Shown here: positions 16,505 to 24,073 of the stretch, in pieces
Layout of the letters: every line of letters starts with the position of its first letter
Numbering within the stretch: the stretch's first letter is position 1
NCBI GenBank assembly: GCA_029202985.1
Contig: CP119316.1
Span: 3,273,001 to 3,337,000, forward strand
Origin: Candidatus Andeanibacterium colombiense
GTDB lineage: Bacteria; Pseudomonadota; Alphaproteobacteria; Sphingomonadales; Sphingomonadaceae
DNA: 64,000 nt
Direction of reading: 5' to 3'
Notes under the pieces: generated by a model
Seen by the model: the letters and a program-made list of their open reading frames with translations, nothing else
Database searches by the model: none
What the model was told of the DNA's origin: nothing
Position numbers and translations under genes: made by a program

Positions 16505-16719
16505 TCAGGCGTCGGGCCAGGTTTCCCGGGCGAGCTCGACGATCTGCCGCAGCTTGGCCCACTGGCTTTGTTCGGAAAGGTCGTTGCCGTCCTCGTGGCT
16601 GGCGAAGCCGCATTGCGGGTTGAGGCACAGCTGATCGCCGCGTCTTCGATCCCCGTGATTTCGGCGCCGGAGAGTTTGCCGATCTGGTCCGCGCGAAACG
16701 GCCTTCCCATTGCCATCAC
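16505..16719 (-). pseudogene. Remnant of a third MetE-core-like gene
   Basis: The N-terminal frame reads MGRPFRADQIG, then KLSGAEITGIEDAAI, matching residues 4-11 and 30-44 of the intact protein at 37418 with the residues between deleted. The sequence then jumps, in another frame, to a piece containing LNPQCGFAS and ending ELARETWPDA, matching the last 40 or so residues of that protein (SPQCGFAS...EVARKVWG). About 290 codons, including the HxC zinc pair and the Glu ligand, are gone. A ribosome site (AAGGGAAGAG) still precedes it, so decay seems recent. It sits inside the BNR-amidohydrolase operon. Confidence 0.8.
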
Positions 16720-16743
16720 TCTTCCCTTCGGCTTGGCGTGCGG

Positions 16744-17910
16744 TCAGGCGAAAGCGTTCATCCCGCGCAGCTTGTTTTCGTAGGCTTCCCGGTCTTCCGG
16801 GGTCAGGAACCAGCGGAAATGCGGGCCTTTCGACATCGGCGGCAGCGCGCCGGTCGCGAATTGCCAGCTCTCGCCCTCGTCGCGGCTGACGTAGAGTTCG
16901 CCCACGGCCGAGCCGGAGTAGAATTCGAGGCCCCCTTCGGCCGAATCGTGCATCGCCGCGATCTCGAGATTGCCCCGCACCGGATGGGCCATGCCCGCCA
17001 TCTTCTGGACCCAGCTCTTGCCGTGATCGGTGCTGACGACGAATTGCGGATGGGCGGTGCCTTCGGCGGCCCAGCTCGGGTTCGGGTTGCCGCCGGCGCC
17101 TTGCATGAAGAGCTTGTCCTTGGTCGGGTGGACGAAGAACGGATCCGGATAGCCGCAGGGGTGGCTCGGGTCCGTCAGCCGTTCCCAGCTCTCTCCGGCG
17201 TCGGTCGAGTGATAGAGCCCGATCCCGGCGGTGAAGAACAGCTCGTTCGGCGTGCGATAAAACACCACCCGGTGCTGGTCGCGGCGGAACTTGTCGTCCT
17301 CGCGCTCCATCGAATGGAGCGAGGTCCACGTCTCGCCGCCGTCGGTGGTCTTGAGCAGATCGCCCTGCTCGACGCAGATATAGAGCGTCTCGGGTTCCGA
17401 TGGATGCGCGGCGATGTGCTTGATATGCGGCTGCGAGCGCGGGAAGATCCAGTGCTCCGTGCCTTCGACCTGGGTGCAGCTCGGGAAAGCGGTCCAGCTC
17501 TCGCCGAGGTCCCAGCTGCGGTAGAACATCACCGGCTCGGTGCCGAGGTTGAGGATCGTGCGGTCGCCGTCATACTGCACCAGCAGCGTATAGGCGTGGC
17601 CCGAGGCGACCCCGGCATCGCGCTTTTCCCAAGTCGCGCCCCGGTCGCGGCTCATCAGCAGGCCGCCGTCGAAATGCATGCCGGCGAACAGCAGATCGTT
17701 ACGCTCGTCATAGACCAGGCAGCTGACGTGATTGCCTTCGAGCAGCAGGCCGTCCTGCAACTGCCATTCGGTCCTGGGCCCATCGCGGCGGAAATCGAGT
17801 ACGCCCACGGTGGTCGCGACCAGCATCCGGCGCGCAGCGGTCTCGCTGGAGGAAACCGTGTTCCCGTTACCGGAAATGCAGATGATCGTGTCTGTGGCGC
17901 GTTCGGCCAT
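16744..17910 (-). CDS. BNR/Asp-box beta-propeller protein
   Basis: A 388-residue protein with at least six Asp-box turns (SxDxGxxW), for example SRDRGATW, SWDLGESW, TTDGGETW, STDAGESW, STDHGKSW and SRDEGESW. The spacing of roughly 45-65 residues fits a multi-bladed propeller like sialidases, sortilin or plant Ycf48. There is no signal peptide, so it is probably cytoplasmic. No sialidase catalytic set could be recognised. It is first in the run BNR, MetE-like remnant, COG3618 hydrolase, LigW-like, directly behind the operator at 17940. It may bind or scaffold, or catalyse an unknown step. Confidence 0.7.
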   Translation of the reverse strand: MAERATDTIICISGNGNTVSSSETAARRMLVATTVGVLDFRRDGPRTEWQLQDGLLLEGNHVSCLVYDERNDLLFAGMHFDGGLLMSRDRGATWEKRDAGVASGHAYTLLVQYDGDRTILNLGTEPVMFYRSWDLGESWTAFPSCTQVEGTEHWIFPRSQPHIKHIAAHPSEPETLYICVEQGDLLKTTDGGETWTSLHSMEREDDKFRRDQHRVVFYRTPNELFFTAGIGLYHSTDAGESWERLTDPSHPCGYPDPFFVHPTKDKLFMQGAGGNPNPSWAAEGTAHPQFVVSTDHGKSWVQKMAGMAHPVRGNLEIAAMHDSAEGGLEFYSGSAVGELYVSRDEGESWQFATGALPPMSKGPHFRWFLTPEDREAYENKLRGMNAFA

Positions 17911-17939
17911 GGCGCTTGTCCGTCAAAGTTGAATACGCT

Positions 17940-17952
17940 TTTGTATAACAAT
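17940..17952. promoter_or_regulatory. Putative GntR operator, BNR operon
   Basis: TTTGTATAACAAT matches the operator at 9 of 10 fixed positions. It lies 30 bp before the BNR start codon, between that gene and the stop of the upstream amidohydrolase. Confidence 0.6.
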
Positions 17953-17966
17953 CTTGGAGGCGCGAT

Positions 17967-18788
17967 TCAAGCGGAACGGGCGAAGAATATCCGTTCGGCA
18001 TTGCCGCCGAAAATCGCGTCGATCTCGGCCTGCGGGCGGCCGATGAACAGCGCGCGCGTCCAGTTCAGTGCATTGGCGTATCCTTCGCGCGATGCGACGA
18101 CCGGAAAGTCGCTGCCCCACAGCAGCCGGTCCGCACCGAAGGCGTCGAGCGCTTCGAGCAGGATGCCGCCCCGCGATGCGTCGAGTACCGGGTCTCCATC
18201 GTTGGGCAGCGGCTTGCCGATCTGGCGCGGAGCGATCTGGCCGAGGGTGGGGATCTTGAGCGATACGTTGGGGAAGCGGGCGAGCGCGAGGATGCCGGCC
18301 CAGCTTGCAGGCTCGCGGTCGCAATCGGGGCGGGTCCAGCCGCCGAGCTGCTCGACCACGATCGGCAGATTCGGGAAAGTGCCGGCGAGGGCGGCAAAGT
18401 CTTCGGTCAGCATATTGCCCGCAGCCCCGCCGCAACTGATCGCGAGGCCGCATTCGGCCGCCGCGCGCCACACCGCCAGCGGGTCGCTTCCCGGGCTGCG
18501 CGCCTCGGGACGCAGGCGCAGGCCGGCCATGCCGCGCTCTGCCCAGCGGCGAACCTCGTCCGCCGCGCCAGCGCTTGCCGCATGGACCGCGCCGACGCTG
18601 GCGAAGCGGCCGGGGAAACGCGCGACACATTCCTCCTGATAGCTATTGTCGAACTGGCCGAGCACCTGCGTCAGCACGCCCTTGGCGACGCCGTTGCGGT
18701 CCATCTGGAACACCAGCGGCTCGACCGGCTCGAACCACAGCGGCGAGGCATGGCAGTGGGCATCGATCAGCGGCACTCGGCTCTCCAT
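17967..18788 (-). CDS. COG3618-type amidohydrolase, second copy
   Basis: A 273-residue amidohydrolase_2 protein: IDAHCH (His11, His13) near the start, VEQLGGW in the middle and LLWGSDFPV with the C-terminal Asp. It is in the same broad family as the enzyme at 15632 but clearly different in sequence; the Cys within HC and a shorter middle part set it apart. It is divergent from the alpha/beta hydrolase across the operator at 18850, and its transcript could run on into the BNR operon. A lactone or dicarboxylate hydrolysis in the same pathway is likely, substrate unknown. Confidence 0.72.
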   Translation of the reverse strand: MESRVPLIDAHCHASPLWFEPVEPLVFQMDRNGVAKGVLTQVLGQFDNSYQEECVARFPGRFASVGAVHAASAGAADEVRRWAERGMAGLRLRPEARSPGSDPLAVWRAAAECGLAISCGGAAGNMLTEDFAALAGTFPNLPIVVEQLGGWTRPDCDREPASWAGILALARFPNVSLKIPTLGQIAPRQIGKPLPNDGDPVLDASRGGILLEALDAFGADRLLWGSDFPVVASREGYANALNWTRALFIGRPQAEIDAIFGGNAERIFFARSA

Positions 18789-18849
18789 TTGCAGGCGCGG
18801 ATTGTTTTACGCACCGCCTTGCGCGGCGCAATGCGAAAGGTTAGGCAGG

Positions 18850-18862
18850 ATTGTTATACACT
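18850..18862. promoter_or_regulatory. Putative GntR operator, amidohydrolase/hydrolase divergent promoter
   Basis: ATTGTTATACACT matches 9 of 10 fixed positions and is identical to the site at 30727. It lies midway between divergent starts at 18788 and 18879. Confidence 0.65.
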
Positions 18863-18878
18863 TTTGTAAGGGCGTCCA

Positions 18879-19601
18879 GTGGGGCAAGCAATTCAGCATC
18901 TTATCCTCGTGCCCGGGTCTTTGTGCGACGAGCGCGTGTGGCAGAACCAGGCGCGCGATCTGGCGGATGTGGCGCAAATCACCGTCCCGCATCTGCATGG
19001 TCACGATTCCCTCGTTTCGATGGCCGAGGCGATCCTTGCCAATGCTCCCGAGCGCTTCGCGCTGGCCGGCTTTTCGATGGGCGGACGGGTCGCGCTTGAG
19101 ATGCTGCGCCGCGCGCCCGAGCGGATCACCCGGCTGGCGCTGGTCGATTCCAGCATCCATCCGATCGCGGAAGGCGAGGCCGAACGGCGCGAGCCGCAGA
19201 TCGACATGACCTACCAAGAAGGGATGGCGGCTTTCGCCGATTGGTGGAACCCCAGGATCGTCCATGCCTCGCGCCGCGACGATGCGGAATACATGGGCCT
19301 GCTACGCTCGATGGCCGAGAGCTTCACGCCGGCGGAATACGAGCAGGAAGTGCGTGCACTGCTGAACCGCCCCGATCCGCGCGATGTATTGGCGATGATC
19401 GCGGTGCCGACATTGGTGCTGTTCGGGGATGAGGACATGCTCTCCACACCCGACCGCAACCGCTCGATCGCCGCGGCGATCCCGGGGGCGCGGCTGGTGC
19501 CGGTCGAGGGAACCGGGCATTTCCCGATGCTGGAGAAGCCGGACGAAGTGACCGCGGCGCTGCGCGAGTGGCTTCTTCTCCCGTTGACGGGAGAAGGATA
19601 G
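18879..19601 (+). CDS. Alpha/beta-hydrolase
   Basis: A 240-residue alpha/beta-hydrolase. The nucleophile elbow is GFSMGG with Ser66. The acid lies in LFGDEDML (about 183-187), and the His in EGTGHFPML near 213. Such enzymes in aromatic clusters cleave meta-cleavage products, enol lactones or esters. The start is a GTG at 18879 with AAGGGC about 6 bp before it. The last residues (LLPLTGEG) are encoded by an inserted palindromic repeat, so the native C-terminus may have been replaced. Confidence 0.8.
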   Translation: MGQAIQHLILVPGSLCDERVWQNQARDLADVAQITVPHLHGHDSLVSMAEAILANAPERFALAGFSMGGRVALEMLRRAPERITRLALVDSSIHPIAEGEAERREPQIDMTYQEGMAAFADWWNPRIVHASRRDDAEYMGLLRSMAESFTPAEYEQEVRALLNRPDPRDVLAMIAVPTLVLFGDEDMLSTPDRNRSIAAAIPGARLVPVEGTGHFPMLEKPDEVTAALREWLLLPLTGEG

Positions 19602-19737
19602 CGAAGGTTGGGCGCGTAGCGCGCTACCGCAGCTTGGATGAGGGTTGCCTTCATCCAGAAAAAACCAACCCTCACCCAACTCCGGCTAGCTCGCAGGCGA
19701 GCAAGCCTGCGTATCCCTCTCCCGTCAACGGGAGAGG
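19575..19737. repeat. Composite palindromic repeat
   Basis: Two hairpins with the CTCCCGTTGACGGGAG core, at 19575-19596 and inverted at 19716-19737, flank about 120 bp with further inverted pieces (GGTTGG...CCAACC). There is no open frame. The unit spans the convergent gap and supplies the end of the hydrolase gene. It looks like a small non-autonomous mobile repeat. Confidence 0.65.
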
Positions 19738-19741
19738 AGGT

Positions 19742-20854
19742 TCATTTCCACGGGTCCACGATCACATGGATCGCGCCTTCGACCTCGCGCCCGGCGGTCG
19801 CCTTGATCGCCCGGTCAACCTCGTCCAGCCCGAACGCATGGGTGCACATCTTCTCCAGCGGAAACCGCCGCGAAGTGATGATCCGCAGCGCGGTATCGAC
19901 CGCCCACCAGCTGCGCCCGCGCCCTGAGCGGACGGTGAGGTATTTCTGCTTCACCGCCTTCACCGGCACGCCCCGGTCCATCGCGTTGACCCACAGCCAG
20001 GCCCCGTAATTCGCGACTTCGAGATACTGGTCCATGTTCGCGCCGCCCGGATCGCCGGTGGTATCGACCACCACGTCGAGCCCGCCTTCCGGGCCAAGCA
20101 CGCGGCGCAGCGCATCGAGCAGGCTTTCATGCTCGACATTGATCACATGATCGGCACCGAGTTCGGGCGCGAGATCGAGCCGCGCCTGGTCGCGCGCGCC
20201 TTTGCCCACGAGGATGATCTTCGATGCACCGGCATCCTTCGCGCCGAGCACCGCGCCGAGCCCCTGCTGGCCGGGGCCGATGATCAGCACTGTCTTGCCC
20301 GGCCCGGCGTTGACGTCCATCGCCACCCACTGGACCCCGTTGCCGATCGGGATCGCCAGCGTCGCCAGCTCGGCGGGCAGATCCTGCGGGATCTTGTGGA
20401 ACACGGTGTTCCACGGGATGTGGATGTATTCGGCGAAGCCGCCGACGAGATGCGGCGGATCGGTCGGGTCGATCAGCCCGAAGCGGCGCGGTTTCGCCCC
20501 GCCGAAGAAATCGGCATCGGGGCAGAAGCGGTATTCGCCCTTCAGGCACCATTTGCAGGATTTGCAGGGGAGGTATTCCTGGATCACCACCCGCTCCCCC
20601 GGTGCGACCTTCCACATCTTCCGTGCTTTCGGCCCCATCGCGGCGATGCTGCCGACGATCTGGTGGCCCATCGCGACCGGCGCCCATTTCTCTGCCGCGC
20701 GGTAGACTTCGGGCTCGGCCCCGCCGACCCCGCAGGCCTCGATCCTGAGCATGCCTTCGTCCTCGCCCAGCTCGGGCCAGGGGTAGGTTCTGAGCTCGGT
20801 GGTCTCGGCCGCGGTCTTGATCGCGATGCTGACTTGGTCGGGGTGAGGGGTCAT
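19742..20854 (-). CDS. Zinc-type medium-chain dehydrogenase, paralogue 2
   Basis: A 370-residue relative of the enzyme at 9113: both share EYLPC-x2-C-x2-CLKG, GNGVQW, GKTVL and GPGQQGLG. The structural zinc cysteines are 97, 100, 103 and 111. The catalytic-zinc cysteine is again missing, with GVGGAE giving Gly44, and the following GHE is GHQ (His64, Gln65), so it departs further from standard alcohol dehydrogenases. Its ATG overlaps the stop of the kinase gene upstream (ATGA). It probably acts on a related intermediate, perhaps the next oxidation step or another stereoisomer. Confidence 0.8.
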   Translation of the reverse strand: MTPHPDQVSIAIKTAAETTELRTYPWPELGEDEGMLRIEACGVGGAEPEVYRAAEKWAPVAMGHQIVGSIAAMGPKARKMWKVAPGERVVIQEYLPCKSCKWCLKGEYRFCPDADFFGGAKPRRFGLIDPTDPPHLVGGFAEYIHIPWNTVFHKIPQDLPAELATLAIPIGNGVQWVAMDVNAGPGKTVLIIGPGQQGLGAVLGAKDAGASKIILVGKGARDQARLDLAPELGADHVINVEHESLLDALRRVLGPEGGLDVVVDTTGDPGGANMDQYLEVANYGAWLWVNAMDRGVPVKAVKQKYLTVRSGRGRSWWAVDTALRIITSRRFPLEKMCTHAFGLDEVDRAIKATAGREVEGAIHVIVDPWK

Positions 20855-21723
20855 GGCGTTTCCTTGGCGAGGGTGAAGCCGAACCCGCGGTTCCGGCGAA
20901 ACAGCATGTCCGCCCGCTGCGGCATCGCGGCCCACATGGCGCGCGTATAGCGTTCGTAATGCTGGACGAAACGTACGACGGCCGTGCGGTCCATCCGCGG
21001 GCGGTCGCTATCGGCGGCGAGGCGGATTTCCTGCTCGAGGCGGGATTCGATCACCGTCTCAAGGTCGGGAACCTCGATCGAGACGAGCAGATCGAGCGTG
21101 TCCCACAGATCCTCATATTCGTACGCGAGCGAGGCGAGCGACCAGCCGAGCCAGATACCCCGCGGATCTTCCGCAAGTTCGAGATCGTTCGGCGGGCCGG
21201 CATAGGCGGCCACATCCGCGACCCGCGCGCCGACGCACCAGCCTTCGAGCAGGATCGCACCGGGCCTGCCGGTGAACACCGGCCAGTCTTTGGTTGCGAT
21301 CTGGTCATCAGCCAGCTTGTCGAATGCCGGAATGGTGGTGCGCCTGTTCGGCCCGGCCTCGCGCAACTCGGCGATCACCTCGCGCAGCAGCGCAACATCA
21401 TGGGTTCCGGGCACCCCCCGGGTCGCGCAGAGCGGATGAATTTCCCACGCCAACTGCTTGCGATCGGCCCGGGTGAGATAGAAATCGTCGAGCGAGAACA
21501 CCGCGGCGCGGCGCCCGTGAAACCGTTCCAGCGCCTCGGCCACCAGCCGGGCAAGGGTCGACTTGCCCGATCCCTGCGCCCCGTTGATCCCCACCAATGG
21601 GACGCTTGTGGGGAAAGATTGATAGACGATCTTTTCGGCAACTTGACACGCTGCCTCCGCCGCCGAAAGGGTAAGCGGCATGTCGCGCCCAAGCGCGGCG
21701 ACCAGTTCTTCGGCCCCGCTCAT
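20851..21723 (-). CDS. Glycerate-kinase-like P-loop kinase
   Basis: A 290-residue P-loop kinase. Walker A is GAQGSGKS (48-55), followed by FSLDDFYLTRADR and LLEGWCVG, blocks found in plant-type D-glycerate 3-kinases and their bacterial relatives (PRK/uridine-kinase fold). Full length, cytoplasmic. It is translationally coupled to the dehydrogenase that follows. Glycerate could come from a C3 fragment of the pathway, but the kinase might equally act on another small hydroxyacid. ATG at 21723 is preferred; a GTG three codons earlier is possible. Confidence 0.72.
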   Translation of the reverse strand: MSGAEELVAALGRDMPLTLSAAEAACQVAEKIVYQSFPTSVPLVGINGAQGSGKSTLARLVAEALERFHGRRAAVFSLDDFYLTRADRKQLAWEIHPLCATRGVPGTHDVALLREVIAELREAGPNRRTTIPAFDKLADDQIATKDWPVFTGRPGAILLEGWCVGARVADVAAYAGPPNDLELAEDPRGIWLGWSLASLAYEYEDLWDTLDLLVSIEVPDLETVIESRLEQEIRLAADSDRPRMDRTAVVRFVQHYERYTRAMWAAMPQRADMLFRRNRGFGFTLAKETP

Positions 21724-21752
21724 GCCGGGCACCCCGCGAAAAGGACACGCTC

Positions 21753-22766
21753 TTGAACACGATGAAGGCCGTGGTGATGCACGAATTCGGCGGGCCTGAA
21801 GTGCTGCGCTACGAGGATTTCCCGATGCCGCTTCCGGGACCGGGCGAAGTGCTGGTCGAGGTCCATGCGGTTTCGGTCAACCGCACGCTCGATCTGGTGG
21901 TGCGCGCGGGCCAATATGGCGCGCCGGTGACGCTGCCGCATATCCTCGGCGTCGATCCCTCGGGCGTGATCGCCGCGGTGGGCTCGGGCGTGACCGAGCG
22001 GATGGTGGGCGAGCGGGTGGTGACGCTGCCGTGGCGCGGCAAACCGGTCGGGCCGCTCGATGCGGTCGGAATGCAGCACCTGGGCGGCTATGCCGAGTTC
22101 GTGAAGCTGCCTGCTTCGGCGACCGTGCCGATCCCCGACGGGCTGGGCTTCGCCGAAGCGACGATCGTTACCCGTCACGCCCCGCAGGCGTTCAATCTGC
22201 TGCGCGACCGGGCGGGGCTGAAGCCGGGCGAAAGCGTGCTGGTGATGGGCGCGTCGGGCGGGCTTGGCAGCGCGGGGGTGCAGGTCGCGAAACTGATGGG
22301 CGCGACGGTGATCGCCGGGGCCGGGGCGCCCGACCGGGTTGCCGCCGCAATCGCGCTCGGGGCCGATCACGGGGTCGATTACCGTGCGGAGGATCCCACT
22401 GCGCGGGTGCTGGAACTGACCGATGGCCGCGGGGTCGATGTGGTGTTCGAGAATATCGCCGATCCCGTGCTGTTCCCGCAGGCATTCCATGCGATCGCCC
22501 GGCACGGCCGGCTGGTCACCGCCGGCAGCCACGGCGGGGGCGAGGTGCCGCTCGATGTGAAGCGGCTCTATCTCTACCAGATCGCGGTGATGGGCAGCCT
22601 CGGCTTCACCCATGAGGATGTGGTCGCCAGTCTCGACGCCGCCGCGCGGGGCGAGTTCGGGGTATTGATCGACGACGTGCTGCCGCTCCGCGAGGCGGCT
22701 GAGGCGCATCGCCGGGTTGCCGGGCGCGGGGGCGTCGGCAAAATGGTCCTTTCGCCGAAGCTGTGA
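21753..22766 (+). CDS. NADPH:quinone-reductase-type medium-chain oxidoreductase
   Basis: A 337-residue quinone oxidoreductase-family MDR without zinc ligands: the N-terminus KAVVMHEFGGPEVLRYED and the cofactor site GASGGLGSAGVQVAKLMGA (near 164-182) are typical. Such enzymes reduce enones or quinones. I take the TTG at 21753 because AAAGGA lies 7 bp before it; the ATG at 21762 is too far from that site. Only 29 bp separate it from the divergent kinase, so its promoter must lie inside that gene. No operator was found here. Confidence 0.78.
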   Translation: MNTMKAVVMHEFGGPEVLRYEDFPMPLPGPGEVLVEVHAVSVNRTLDLVVRAGQYGAPVTLPHILGVDPSGVIAAVGSGVTERMVGERVVTLPWRGKPVGPLDAVGMQHLGGYAEFVKLPASATVPIPDGLGFAEATIVTRHAPQAFNLLRDRAGLKPGESVLVMGASGGLGSAGVQVAKLMGATVIAGAGAPDRVAAAIALGADHGVDYRAEDPTARVLELTDGRGVDVVFENIADPVLFPQAFHAIARHGRLVTAGSHGGGEVPLDVKRLYLYQIAVMGSLGFTHEDVVASLDAAARGEFGVLIDDVLPLREAAEAHRRVAGRGGVGKMVLSPKL

Positions 22767-22771
22767 TTGCA

Positions 22772-24073
22772 TCAGTTCGCTTCCGCCCGCTCCGCATCGC
22801 GGACCCAGGTGCGCTTGGCGAGGATCAGCAGCAGCGCCGAAACCAGCGCGGTCGATGAGGCCGCCGCCATCGAATAGGCGATCGCGCCGGCGCCCATGCT
22901 GGGGGCGAGCTGGTCGTTGAGGAAGCCGACGATGCCGGGGCCGAGGATAAAGCCCATCAGGCTCGCGATCAGGAAATAGAACGCCGAGGCGGTCGCGCGG
23001 AGGTTATTCGGTGCCACGTTGACGTAGAGCGGATAGCTGACCGCCACCACGAACTGGGTGAAAAACGCCGAAAGGCCGAGGCCGGTCTGCCAGAGGAGCG
23101 GCCGTCCTCCGAACAGAAACGTCATATCCGAAAGGAACGGCAGGACCGCGACCACAATCGCGGCGCGGATCTGCCAGCGGATGTCCCGCCGAACCAGCAG
23201 GCCGACGACCACCGCGGCCGATAGCGCGCCGATCAGGCCCGCGATCCCGCGCAAGGTCCCGAAGTAGAGTGTCGTCTCTTGTGGGCCGAGGTGTTGCACC
23301 CGGTCGAGAAAGGTCGGCCCCCAGGTCAGTAGCGCGCCCTGGTTGATCGCGTTGAACCCGCCCGCGAAGATCACCAGCGCATAGGACCGGGTCTTGAGCA
23401 GCCTGGCTGCGCCGTCCAAGAAGCCAACCTTCGGCGCGGCGGCAGGGCGCGCGCTGCGCGGGGGTTCGCGCACTACGAGGAAGAAGACGATCGCCACGAC
23501 CACTCCGGCCAGTCCGACGGCGTGGTAGGCGGTCCGCCAGCCGTGATGTTCCAGCATCCACCCGACCACCGGAAAGCCGATCAGCGGCCCGAGCGAGACC
23601 GAGGCCGAAAGCGCGGCGAAAGCGACCGTGCGGCTCTTGAGGTCGAAACTGTCCGCGATCAGCGAGGCGGAGGTCGGGTGCCCGGCGGCTTCGCCCGCGC
23701 CGAGGCCGAAGCGCGCGGCGGCGAGCTGCCAGCCGCTGTGGACCGATCCGGTCAGCGCGGTCACCGCGCTCCAGAACGCGAGCGCGCCTGCGAGGAGGTT
23801 GCGGCGGTTGTAATTGTCGCCGACCCAGGCGATCGGGATCGCGCAGATCGCGTAGCATAGCGCGAACGGCAGGCCGGCGATCAGGCCGGTGACCGTGTCG
23901 GACAGCGCCAGCTCTTTGGTGAGCTGCGGCATCACCAGTGCAAGCATGCTCCGGTCGACATAGGAAAAGGCGTTGACCAGGCACAGCAGGGCAAGGACGA
24001 AGATCGCCTTGCCTGTGCCGCGCGGCACTGGAACGGCGGGCGCACCCGCGACAGGCGCGCCCGCCGGGTTCAC
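22772..24073 (-). CDS. MFS transporter (spinster-like)
   Basis: A 433-residue, 12-helix major facilitator with NAFSYVDRSMLALVMPQLTKEL in helix 1 and GVGDN-type loop (AWVGDNYNRRN). This is the same broad type as the transporter at 40324. The GTG start at 24073 overlaps the stop of the MetE-like gene (GTGA). The co-transcribed order SnoaL-like lipoprotein, MetE-like, transporter suggests it carries the substrate or a by-product of the methyl-transfer step. Confidence 0.8.
   Translation of the reverse strand: MNPAGAPVAGAPAVPVPRGTGKAIFVLALLCLVNAFSYVDRSMLALVMPQLTKELALSDTVTGLIAGLPFALCYAICAIPIAWVGDNYNRRNLLAGALAFWSAVTALTGSVHSGWQLAAARFGLGAGEAAGHPTSASLIADSFDLKSRTVAFAALSASVSLGPLIGFPVVGWMLEHHGWRTAYHAVGLAGVVVAIVFFLVVREPPRSARPAAAPKVGFLDGAARLLKTRSYALVIFAGGFNAINQGALLTWGPTFLDRVQHLGPQETTLYFGTLRGIAGLIGALSAAVVVGLLVRRDIRWQIRAAIVVAVLPFLSDMTFLFGGRPLLWQTGLGLSAFFTQFVVAVSYPLYVNVAPNNLRATASAFYFLIASLMGFILGPGIVGFLNDQLAPSMGAGAIAYSMAAASSTALVSALLLILAKRTWVRDAERAEAN

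Noticed and set aside
16505..17329. A 274-codon gene over the MetE remnant and BNR gene
   Set aside because: Most of it is a shifted frame inside the BNR gene; only its last part is meaningful, as the C-terminal piece of the MetE-like remnant.
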